Positions 13,625 through 20,287 of a DNA stretch of 22,170 nt are shown here, piece after piece. Below the pieces are notes generated by a model. The model was not told the DNA's origin. It did not search any database and was given only the letters and a program-made list of their open reading frames with translations. Position numbers and translations under genes: made by a program. The DNA comes from JBFWUM01 sp050247255 (GTDB lineage: Bacteria > Acidobacteriota > Vicinamibacteria > Vicinamibacterales > UBA2999). Positions within the stretch are counted from its first letter, which is position 1. Each line of letters opens with the position of its first letter. The stretch is taken from positions 1-22,170 of the forward strand of contig JBFWUM010000062.1 in assembly GCA_050247255.1 (NCBI GenBank). The letters run 5' to 3'.

Positions 13625-13968
13625 CTCCTCAGAATCTCCGCTAACCGTTCGACAAAGGCTGAGCGGGCAAGTACCTCGTCGATCCCCGCCGTACGCGCCG
13701 CCGCAATCGCCGCCGCATCCACGTGCGAGACGTAGCCGAGCGTGCGGATGTCCTTCAACTCCGGGTCGGCCTTCATCGCGGCGATCGCCTCGGTCGGCCG
13801 CATCTTGTGGCTGTTCAGGTCGAAGATGACGAGCGACGGCTTCCGCGCGCGGATGCTCTCGACCACGGCGCCCGGCGTGCGCTCGAAATAGGTGTCGACG
13901 CCACTCGCTTTCGCCACCGTTGAAATCTTCACCGAGAAGAGCAGGTCGTCGACGACGCACAGTACCAT
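13621..13968 (-). CDS. Stand-alone receiver-like (CheY-type) protein
   Basis: This 115-residue single-domain protein begins MVLCVVDDLLFSVKIS. It has the two N-terminal acidic residues (D7, D8), a plausible phosphoacceptor D50 in LVIFDLNSHKMRP, and a LGYVSHVDAAAI segment where S81 takes the place of the conserved Thr/Ser. The lysine that normally closes the active site (KP motif) is missing; the aligned stretch reads VLARSAF, with R102 nearby. It may be a weak or non-phosphorylated receiver. The start ATG (13966-13968) follows a TAGGGAC stretch and lies only 6 bases from the start of the divergent hydrolase gene. A longer upstream frame exists but is antisense to that gene and shows no protein character. 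It is convergent with the pseudokinase. Confidence 0.8.
   Translation of the reverse strand: MVLCVVDDLLFSVKISTVAKASGVDTYFERTPGAVVESIRARKPSLVIFDLNSHKMRPTEAIAAMKADPELKDIRTLGYVSHVDAAAIAAARTAGIDEVLARSAFVERLAEILRS
13963..13968 (+). promoter_or_regulatory. Candidate -10 box for the metallo-hydrolase gene (TACCAT)
   Basis: TACCAT (4 of 6 to TATAAT) ends 6 bases before the ATG at 13975 and overlaps the start codon of the divergent receiver gene. No ribosome binding site for the hydrolase gene is visible, which fits a leaderless start. This is weak evidence on its own and gains weight from the similar elements elsewhere. Confidence 0.3.
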
Positions 13969-13974
13969 GTCCCT

Positions 13975-14604
13975 ATGATCCTCGAAGTGCGGGCGGTCCC
14001 GCCGTTCATGAAAAACGGGTTCATCGTCGGTTGTGAACGCACCCGCGAAGCGGTCCTGATCGATCCGGGCGACGAAGTCGACGAGCTGCTCGCCGAGGTC
14101 CACCAGCGCGAGCTGCAGGTGCAGCACATCCTGCTGACTCACGCCCACATCGATCATGTCACGGGCGTCGCTACGGCGCGGGACGTGCTCGATGCCCCCG
14201 TGCACCTGCACCGGGACGACCTGTTTCTCTACGAGCGGACCGTCGAGCAGGGCAGGATGTTCGGGTTCGACGCGAAGCAGCCGCCGCCGGTCGATCACTA
14301 CTACGACCGGTCGCCGATTCGCTTCGGCGACTTCGACGTGCACGTCCACCACACGCCGGGGCACTGCCCGGGAGGCGTCTGCCTGCAGATCGGCCATCAC
14401 CTCTTTGTCGGCGACACGTTGTTTGCCGGATCGATCGGCCGCACCGACCTGCCGGGCGGGAACTACGAGGTGCTGATGCGCTCGATCACCGAGGTCATTT
14501 TCCAGCTCGGTGACGAGGCGGTCGTCCATCCCGGCCACGGCCCGGATACGACGGTCGCGCGGGAACGGACCACCAACCCGTTCGTGCTGGAGTACTTGGC
14601 CTAG
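13975..14604 (+). CDS. MBL-fold metallo-hydrolase, glyoxalase II-like (GloC/YcbL type)
   Basis: The 209-residue protein has the full set of metal ligands of the metallo-beta-lactamase fold: THAHIDH (H56, H58, D60, H61), H130 in TPGHCPGG, D147 in VGDTLF and H188 in HPGHG. The segments SIGRTDLPGGNYE, RMFGFDAKQPPPVD and the C-terminal TTNPFVLEYLA match the short YcbL/GloC class, which hydrolyses S-lactoylglutathione-type thioesters. It lacks the longer C-terminal domain of classical GloB. Persulfide dioxygenase-like or other thioesterase activity is possible. It starts 6 bases from the divergent receiver gene. Its TAG stop lies in a CTAG shared with the stop of the convergent FHA gene. Confidence 0.9.
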   Translation: MILEVRAVPPFMKNGFIVGCERTREAVLIDPGDEVDELLAEVHQRELQVQHILLTHAHIDHVTGVATARDVLDAPVHLHRDDLFLYERTVEQGRMFGFDAKQPPPVDHYYDRSPIRFGDFDVHVHHTPGHCPGGVCLQIGHHLFVGDTLFAGSIGRTDLPGGNYEVLMRSITEVIFQLGDEAVVHPGHGPDTTVARERTTNPFVLEYLA

Positions 14605-14900
14605 TCGTTGTCTCTCAACGCCACGAGCTCGACCCGGCCGACGGTGATCTTGTCGCCCGGCGCCAGGCGGGCGGTGTCGACCCGCTGCCCGTTCACGAAC
14701 GTGCCGTTCGTGCTTTCCAGGTCCCGGAGATCCAGGTGGCCGTCGGCCGACGCGGTCAGGCGGCAGTGCACCCGCGACACCAGGGCGGCATTGACGATGA
14801 AATCGGCGCCGGTCGCCCGGCCGATGGTCTTGACGGCCCCCGGCAGCAGGCGGAACGTCTTTTCGGGCTCCCCCTCACCGAGGGTGCGCAGTATCCACAT
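14601..14900 (-). CDS. Stand-alone FHA domain protein
   Basis: The 99-residue protein is essentially one forkhead-associated domain, which binds phosphothreonine peptides. The binding residues are present: R28 in KTIGRATGADF, S42 and H45 in VSRVHCRL, and the STNGTFVNG turn at 63-71. I chose the ATG at 14898-14900 (MWILRTLGEGEP), because the first strand of the fold starts there and a GGGAAAAG stretch lies upstream. A frame opening at 14957 would add 19 unconvincing residues and overlap the divergent adaptor gene. It has no fused partner domain. Together with the nearby pseudokinase it suggests phospho-signalling, although no active kinase is encoded in the window. Confidence 0.88.
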   Translation of the reverse strand: MWILRTLGEGEPEKTFRLLPGAVKTIGRATGADFIVNAALVSRVHCRLTASADGHLDLRDLESTNGTFVNGQRVDTARLAPGDKITVGRVELVALRDND

Positions 14901-14929
14901 AGGCAACTTTTCCCGGGCGGCTTCCGTCA

Positions 14930-16132
14930 ATGCTTCGCATGAAGAAACCGCGGACACTCACCCTGGCGGCCGGCGCGCTGGTCGTCGCGATCGCCGGCTT
15001 CTGGGGCTTCACGACCCTGCGCGGCGCCTCCACCGTGATCGACGAGGCGCGCATCGCCACCGCCGAACGCGGCGTGATGGTGCAGTCGGTCGTCGCCACC
15101 GGCAAGGTCGAGCCGATCACCAAGGTCGAAATCAAGTCGAAGGCGAACGGCATCATCGAGCGGCTGCACGTCGACGTCGACCAGCTGGTCGCCGCCGGCC
15201 AGGTGCTGGCCGAGCTCGACCGGGAGAATCTTACCGCACAGCTTCGCGAGGCCCGCGCCAACCTGCAGGCGGCTGAAGCCGCCCACGAGGCCGCGATCGC
15301 CGAGCTGCGGAAGAACGAAGTCGAAGCCGAAGCCCCCGACGTCGCCTTTGCGCGCCGCAACTACCAGCGCGCGCAGCAGCTCTCGGAGCAGCGGCTGGTC
15401 TCGCAGTCGGCGCTCGACGAGGCGCAGATGGCGGTGCAGCAGGCGGAGAACCGCCAGCGCGCGGCACAGGGTCAGCTGGTCGTCAGCCGTGCCCGCGTCA
15501 CCCAGGCGGCGGCCGTGGTCGCCCAGGCGCGCGCCGCGGTCGAGCAGGCCGAAGAGCAGCTGGCCAACGCGACCATCAAGGCGCCGATCGGCGCAACCGT
15601 CCTGACACGCGACGTCGAACTCGGCAGCGCCGTCTCGTCGATCCTGAACCTCGGCGCCAACGCCACGCTGGTGATGACGCTCGGCGACATCGAGCGCGTC
15701 TTCGTGCGCGGCAAGGTGGACGAGGCCGACATCGGCCGTGTTCGCCTCGGCCAGGATGCGCGCATCACCACAGAAACGTTCCGCGACCGCACGTTCAACG
15801 GCAAGGTCACGCAGATCTCGCCGATCGGCGTCGAGGAAGACAACGTCACGACGTTCGAAGTCGAGGTGTCGATCGAGAACCCGGGCAAGGAGCTGAAGGC
15901 CAACATGACGGCCAATGCCGAGATCGTGCTGGAGCAGTTCCCCGACTCGGTGCTGATTCCCGAAGCGGCGGTCACCTATGACGAGAAGCGCAATCCGTTC
16001 GTCGACCTGGTCGATCCCGCCGAGAAGAGCGGCCGCCGCCGGGTGCCGGTGAAGATTGGCGTCGGCAACGGCACGCGCATCCAGGTCTTGGACGGGCTCC
16101 AGCCCGGTGAGCGCGTGGTCCTTCCGGGGTAG
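14930..16132 (+). CDS. Periplasmic adaptor (membrane fusion) protein, MacA/RND type
   Basis: The 400-residue adaptor has an N-terminal membrane anchor (about 9-30, LTLAAGALVVAIAGFWGFTT). The first half of the barrel-sandwich (lipoyl) domain lies at about 60-97, followed by a long coiled-coil hairpin (about 98-215). The second half is at about 217-240 (ATIKAPIGATVLTRDVELGS), followed by beta-barrel and membrane-proximal domains (about 245-400, ending GLQPGERVVLPG). Such proteins bridge an inner-membrane permease to an outer-membrane channel. The start is either the ATG at 14930 or the ATG at 14939 (MKKPR), and neither has a strong ribosome binding site. Two MacB-like permease genes follow after 2 bases, forming an operon. 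No TolC-like gene is seen in the window. Confidence 0.93.
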   Translation: MLRMKKPRTLTLAAGALVVAIAGFWGFTTLRGASTVIDEARIATAERGVMVQSVVATGKVEPITKVEIKSKANGIIERLHVDVDQLVAAGQVLAELDRENLTAQLREARANLQAAEAAHEAAIAELRKNEVEAEAPDVAFARRNYQRAQQLSEQRLVSQSALDEAQMAVQQAENRQRAAQGQLVVSRARVTQAAAVVAQARAAVEQAEEQLANATIKAPIGATVLTRDVELGSAVSSILNLGANATLVMTLGDIERVFVRGKVDEADIGRVRLGQDARITTETFRDRTFNGKVTQISPIGVEEDNVTTFEVEVSIENPGKELKANMTANAEIVLEQFPDSVLIPEAAVTYDEKRNPFVDLVDPAEKSGRRRVPVKIGVGNGTRIQVLDGLQPGERVVLPG

Positions 16133-16134
16133 CC

Positions 16135-17430
16135 ATGCGCGAAGTCTTGCGGCAGGTCATCACCAACCTGCGCGCCAACAAGCTGCGCAGCTTCCTGACG
16201 ATGTTCGGGATCCTGTGGGGCGTCGTCTCGGTGGTCGTGCTGTCGGCGACCGGCGAAGGGTTCCAGCAGGGCAACCAGAAAGTGCTCGAGGAGCTCGGCC
16301 GCAACGTCGTCATCGTCTTCCCGGGACGCACGTCGCTGCAGGCCGGCGGCGAGCGCGCCGGCCGGCGCATCTTCCTGACCGTCGAGGATGCGCGGGCGCT
16401 GCAGGCCGAATCCAACATAGTGGAGGTCGTCAGCGCTGAATTGCAGCGGCCGGCGGTGTCGGTGAAGAGCGCCTTCAACGCGGCAGCGCTCACCGTGCAC
16501 GGCATCGAGCCGCAGTATCAGTACATCCGCACTATCGACATCGAGAAGGGGCGCGCCTTCCGGTTCAGCGACGACGAGAACCAGCATCGCGTGGCGATTC
16601 TCGGCGCCGACGCGACCACGCAGTTGTTTGGCACGCGCGAGAGCATCGGCCAGACGGTGCAGATCAACGGCGTGCCGTTCACGGTCATCGGCAAGATCCG
16701 GAAGAAGGACCAGGACAGCAGCTACAGCGGTCCTGACAACGACAAGGTGTTCATCCCGTTCTCGGTGATGGCGCGCGACATGCCGCGCACCGACGCGCCT
16801 CCTGGAACGCTGTCGCAGATCGTGCTGGCGCCCAGGCCGTGGGTCGTGAACCTGTTGCCACAGGCATTGGCCGCGCGAACCGGGCGCATCGAGGACGTCC
16901 GGTGGCCGCTCGAAGAGGAAGTGCGCCGGATTCTCGGCCGCCGCCACGGCTTCGAGGTCGAGGATCGCGATGCAATCGGCATCTGGGACACCTCGCTCCA
17001 GACGCTGATGTTCGCGCGCATGGTCGGCACCATGAAGGACTTCTTCAGCGTCGTCGGCATCGTCACGCTGGCCCTCGGCGGACTGGGCGTGATGAACATC
17101 ATGCTGGTTGCCGTGCGCGAGCGCACGCGCGAGATCGGAGTCCGCAAGGCGCTCGGCGCGACGACGGGGCAGATTCAGAAGCAGTTCTTCCTCGAGGGAT
17201 TCCTGCTCACGCTGCTGAGCGGGACCATCGGCTTTGTCATCGCCCTGGCCATCTGCGCGGCGGTCAACACCCTGCCGATGCCGACCCGCTTCCAGGGGAT
17301 GATCCTGAGCTGGCAGGCCGGGCTCGGCGCCGTGCTGGCGCTGATGTTCATCGGCGTCGTGACCTCCACTTATCCCGCCCGCCGCGCGGCGCTGATGCCG
17401 CCGGTCGAGGCGCTCCGCTTCGAGAACTGA
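16135..17430 (+). CDS. MacB-like ABC transporter permease (no ATPase domain), copy 1
   Basis: The 431-residue permease has a first membrane helix at about 18-40 (LRSFLTMFGILWGVVSVVVL), then a large periplasmic MacB_PCD domain (about 45-290). Three membrane helices of the FtsX type close the protein (about 305-425), with the conserved RERTREIGVRKALGATTGQI loop and the C-terminal YPARRAALMPPVEALRFE motif. MacB proper carries an N-terminal ATPase in the same chain. Here that domain is absent, so a separate ATPase subunit is required for transport. The motif TSLQAGGERAGR early in the periplasmic domain is shared with the next gene. The gene follows the adaptor by 2 bases, and its stop overlaps the start of the second permease (TGATG). 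Confidence 0.93.
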   Translation: MREVLRQVITNLRANKLRSFLTMFGILWGVVSVVVLSATGEGFQQGNQKVLEELGRNVVIVFPGRTSLQAGGERAGRRIFLTVEDARALQAESNIVEVVSAELQRPAVSVKSAFNAAALTVHGIEPQYQYIRTIDIEKGRAFRFSDDENQHRVAILGADATTQLFGTRESIGQTVQINGVPFTVIGKIRKKDQDSSYSGPDNDKVFIPFSVMARDMPRTDAPPGTLSQIVLAPRPWVVNLLPQALAARTGRIEDVRWPLEEEVRRILGRRHGFEVEDRDAIGIWDTSLQTLMFARMVGTMKDFFSVVGIVTLALGGLGVMNIMLVAVRERTREIGVRKALGATTGQIQKQFFLEGFLLTLLSGTIGFVIALAICAAVNTLPMPTRFQGMILSWQAGLGAVLALMFIGVVTSTYPARRAALMPPVEALRFEN

Positions 17431-18692
17431 TGCTGCAGATCGCGAGAGAAATCTGCCGGGAGGCCTTCCTCGGTCTCATTCGCAACCGGGTGCGTGCCGG
17501 CCTGTCGATGCTCGGCATCTCGTGGGGCATCGTCTCGGTTGTCATGCTCCTCGCCTACGGCGACGGCTTCCAGCAGGCGCTGGCGCGCGGCTTTGCCGGC
17601 GCGTTCGGCGACGGCGTCAGCGTCGTGTTCCGCGGCCAGACGAGCATGCAGGCTGGAGGCGAACGTGCCGGGCGCCCGATCCGCCTGCGTCTCGCTGATG
17701 CCGAGGCGGCGGGAGAGGCCACGTTGGTGAAGGCGTGGAGCCCCGAGTTCATGCAGAACCTGCTGGTGACCTGGGGCACGAAGCAGGGGAGCTACCTGGC
17801 GCGCGCGGTGAATCCCGACTACGGGGTCATGCGGCCGCAGCCGATCGCACAGGGGCGTTTCATCAACGCCGAGGACGTGCGCCTGCAGCGGCGCGTCGCC
17901 TTCATCGGCAGCGAGATGGCGCTGAAGCTGTTCGGGAACATCCCGCCCGTCGGGCAGACGATCCGGTTGAAAGGGATGGCGTTCGAGATCGTCGGCGTCG
18001 GCCGCGACAAGGTGCAACTGTCGAACTACAACCGCCCGGACAAGGAGTGCGTGTTCATCCCGTACACGACGGCCGGGCAGCTTTGGAACACCGAGTACCT
18101 CGACACGTTCGTCTTTCAGGCGATGGACGCCACACTGGGCGCCCAGGCGACGTCACAGGTGAAGGAGATCCTCGGCAAGCGGCTTCGCTTCAACCCGGCT
18201 GACGAGCGGGCGCTGCGTATGTTCGGCTCCGCCCAGTCGCAGGGCATGGTCGACGGCATCGTGCTGGGGCTGAAGCTGATTCTTGGCTTCATCGGCGTGC
18301 TGACGCTGGCCATCGGCGGCGTCGGCGTGATGAACATCATGTTCGTGTCGGTGAACGAGCGCACGCGCGAGATTGGCCTGCGCAAGGCACTCGGCGCCAG
18401 GCGATCGGCCATCCTCACCCAGTTCCTGCTCGAGGGGCTGGTCACGACGTTCGCCGGCGGCGTCGCCGGCGTGGCGGTGTCGTACGTGCTCGTCTGGCTC
18501 GCCAGCCCGCGCCCCTTCCTGTCGGAACTGATGGACGATGCGAGCCGGACGGTGGACATCCACCTGATTCTCTCGCTCGAACTGGTGGGGATCTGCACGG
18601 CCATCCTGATGGTCGTCGGGCTTTTCAGCTCCCTGATTCCAGCCTTGCGCGCCGCGCGGCTGGATCCGATCGAGGCGCTCCGATACGAGTAG
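17430..18692 (+). CDS. MacB-like ABC transporter permease (no ATPase domain), copy 2
   Basis: The 420-residue product is a paralogue of the preceding permease. It has a membrane helix at about 20-42 (GLSMLGISWGIVSVVMLLAY), the related TSMQAGGERAGRP motif, a periplasmic MacB_PCD domain, and three C-terminal helices around the NERTREIGLRKALGARRSAI loop, ending LIPALRAARLDPIEALRYE. The ATG (17430-17432) overlaps the previous stop by one base. The frame stays open far upstream (from 16839), but that part is only a shadow of the first permease. The two subunits probably form a heterodimer with the adaptor. An ATPase is missing from the cluster. Confidence 0.93.
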   Translation: MLQIAREICREAFLGLIRNRVRAGLSMLGISWGIVSVVMLLAYGDGFQQALARGFAGAFGDGVSVVFRGQTSMQAGGERAGRPIRLRLADAEAAGEATLVKAWSPEFMQNLLVTWGTKQGSYLARAVNPDYGVMRPQPIAQGRFINAEDVRLQRRVAFIGSEMALKLFGNIPPVGQTIRLKGMAFEIVGVGRDKVQLSNYNRPDKECVFIPYTTAGQLWNTEYLDTFVFQAMDATLGAQATSQVKEILGKRLRFNPADERALRMFGSAQSQGMVDGIVLGLKLILGFIGVLTLAIGGVGVMNIMFVSVNERTREIGLRKALGARRSAILTQFLLEGLVTTFAGGVAGVAVSYVLVWLASPRPFLSELMDDASRTVDIHLILSLELVGICTAILMVVGLFSSLIPALRAARLDPIEALRYE

Positions 18693-18698
18693 GCCGCC

Positions 18699-18704
18699 TA
18701 TAAT
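18699..18704 (+). promoter_or_regulatory. Perfect TATAAT -10 box before the PQQ dehydrogenase gene
   Basis: TATAAT ends 8 bases before the ATG at 18713, so transcription would begin at or within about two bases of the start codon. There is no ribosome binding site in those 8 bases (TCGGCGCT). This strongly suggests a leaderless transcript. No TTGACA-like -35 is visible at 16-18 bases upstream. Confidence 0.55.
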
Positions 18705-18712
18705 TCGGCGCT

Positions 18713-20287
18713 ATGAGACGGTTGATTGTCGTCGCACTGGTGGCGGTCCTTGCCCAGGTCATCTCGGCGCAATCTCCTCCGCCGGTGCCGCGCCAGCCCC
18801 AGCCGGGCGAGTGGCGGACCTACGGCGGCGACCTGGCCAGCACCCGGTACTCGCCGCTCGATCAGATCAACGCCTCCAACTTCAGCACCCTCGACGTCGC
18901 CTGGCGATTCAAGACCGACAACCTCGGCCCGCGGCCTGAGCTCAACTTTCAGTCCACACCGCTGATGGTCGGCGGCGTGCTCTACACGACCGCCGGCTCA
19001 CGCCGCGCCGTCATCGCGCTCGACGCGGGCAGCGGCGAAATGCTGTGGATGCACAGCGAGCGGGAGGGCGCCCGCGGTGAATCGGCGCCGCGGCAGCTCT
19101 CCGGGCGGGGCCTCGCATACTGGACCGACGGGCGCGGCGACGAACGCGTCCTCTACGTGACGCCCGGTTACCGGCTGGTAGCGCTCGATGCCCGCACCGG
19201 CATTCCCATCCAGGGTTTCGGCACCGACGGCGTCGTCGATCTGAAGCTCGATAACGACCAGGACATGGACCCGGTCGACGGGGAGATCGGCCTGCACGCC
19301 GCGCCCGTGGTCGCCGGCGACACAATCATCGTCGGCGCCGCCCACCTGACCGGCAGCGCGCCAAAGAGCCGCCGCAACGAGAAGGGTTACGTCCGCGGCT
19401 TCGATGTGCGGACCGGCAAACGTACCTGGATCTTCCACACCATCCCGATGGACGGCGAGTTCGGCGCCGGGACATGGGAGGGAGACTCGCGGTCCTACAC
19501 GGGCAATGCCGGCGTCTGGGCGCAGATGAGCGTCGACGAGGAGCTCGGGCTCGTCTACATGCCGGTGGAGCTGCCGACCGGCGACTACTACGGCGGCCAT
19601 CGCCCCGGAAACACGCTGTTCGGCGAAAGCCTCGTCGCCGTCGACCTGAAGACCGGGGAGCGGCGGTGGCATTACCAGCTGGTGCACCACGGCATCTGGG
19701 ACTTCGACATTCCCTGCGCGCCCATCCTGGCTGACGTGACGGTGGACGGCCGCGAGATCAAGGCGGTGTTCCAGCCGACCAAGCAGGGATGGATCTACGC
19801 GTTCGATCGCACCAACGGCCAGCCGATCTGGCCGATCGAGGAACGCCCGGTGGAGCAATCGACCGTTCCGCTCGAGAAGACGAGCCCGACGCAGCCGTTC
19901 GTGACGAAGCCGGCGCCATTCGAGCGCCAGGGAGTGTCGCTCGACGACCTGATCGACTTCACCCCGGAGCTGAAGGCGGAGGCCGTGCGGCTGGTGTCGC
20001 GCTACAAGATCGGGCCGCTGTTCACGCCGCCGGTGGTGAGCCGATGGGAAGGGCCGCTCGGCACGTTGATGCTGCCGTCNNNNNNNNNNNNNNNNNNNNN
20101 NNNNNNNNNNNNNNNNNNNNNNNNNNNNNNNNNNNNNNNNNNNNNNNNNNNNNNNNNNNNNNNNNNNNNNNNNNNNNNNGGCTCGCCGATGACGTACCTG
20201 CACAACGGCCAGCAGTACATCGTTGTGGCCGTCAGCGGCGGCGGCTACAGCGGCGAGCTGCTCGCGTTCCGCCTGCCGAACCCCTGA
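18713..20287 (+). CDS. PQQ-dependent dehydrogenase (quinoprotein, beta-propeller), broken by assembly gap
   Basis: This exported quinoprotein starts with a signal peptide (MRRLIVVALVAVLAQVISA, about 1-19). It continues as the eight-bladed propeller typical of PQQ-dependent glucose/alcohol-type dehydrogenases: WRTYGGDLASTRYSPLDQI (35-53), ALDAGSGEMLW, YRLVALDARTGIPIQGFG, HHGIWDFDIPCAPILADV and GWIYAFDRTNGQPIWPIEER. These oxidise sugars or alcohols in the periplasm and pass electrons to quinone or a cytochrome. Residues 1-455 lie before the 100-N gap. The last 35 residues (GSPMTYLHNGQQYIVVAVSG and on to the stop) lie after it. Homologues have roughly a further hundred or more residues here (the final propeller blades), so the gap is probably larger than 100 bases and the through-frame is coincidental. 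The start codon is supported by the TATAAT box. Confidence 0.9.
   Translation: MRRLIVVALVAVLAQVISAQSPPPVPRQPQPGEWRTYGGDLASTRYSPLDQINASNFSTLDVAWRFKTDNLGPRPELNFQSTPLMVGGVLYTTAGSRRAVIALDAGSGEMLWMHSEREGARGESAPRQLSGRGLAYWTDGRGDERVLYVTPGYRLVALDARTGIPIQGFGTDGVVDLKLDNDQDMDPVDGEIGLHAAPVVAGDTIIVGAAHLTGSAPKSRRNEKGYVRGFDVRTGKRTWIFHTIPMDGEFGAGTWEGDSRSYTGNAGVWAQMSVDEELGLVYMPVELPTGDYYGGHRPGNTLFGESLVAVDLKTGERRWHYQLVHHGIWDFDIPCAPILADVTVDGREIKAVFQPTKQGWIYAFDRTNGQPIWPIEERPVEQSTVPLEKTSPTQPFVTKPAPFERQGVSLDDLIDFTPELKAEAVRLVSRYKIGPLFTPPVVSRWEGPLGTLMLPXXXXXXXXXXXXXXXXXXXXXXXXXXXXXXXXXXGSPMTYLHNGQQYIVVAVSGGGYSGELLAFRLPNP
20080..20179. other. Assembly gap (100 N)
   Basis: A run of exactly 100 N is the usual placeholder for a scaffold gap of unknown length. 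It falls inside the PQQ dehydrogenase gene. The sequence on both sides belongs to the same protein family in the right order, so the scaffold join itself looks correct. Confidence 0.98.

Noticed and set aside
13969..14538. Upstream extension of the receiver frame to 305 residues
   Set aside because: This part is antisense to an intact metallo-hydrolase gene and shows no protein character. The receiver fold starts cleanly at the ATG at 13968.
16839..17429. Upstream extension of the second permease frame
   Set aside because: It lies within the first permease gene in another frame. The permease family begins at the ATG at 17430, with a one-base overlap typical of coupled genes.
19789..20283. 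Open frame leading into the acyltransferase and crossing the N gap
   Set aside because: It is the alternative frame of the PQQ dehydrogenase and includes unknown bases. Only the part after 20284 shows homology to a family.
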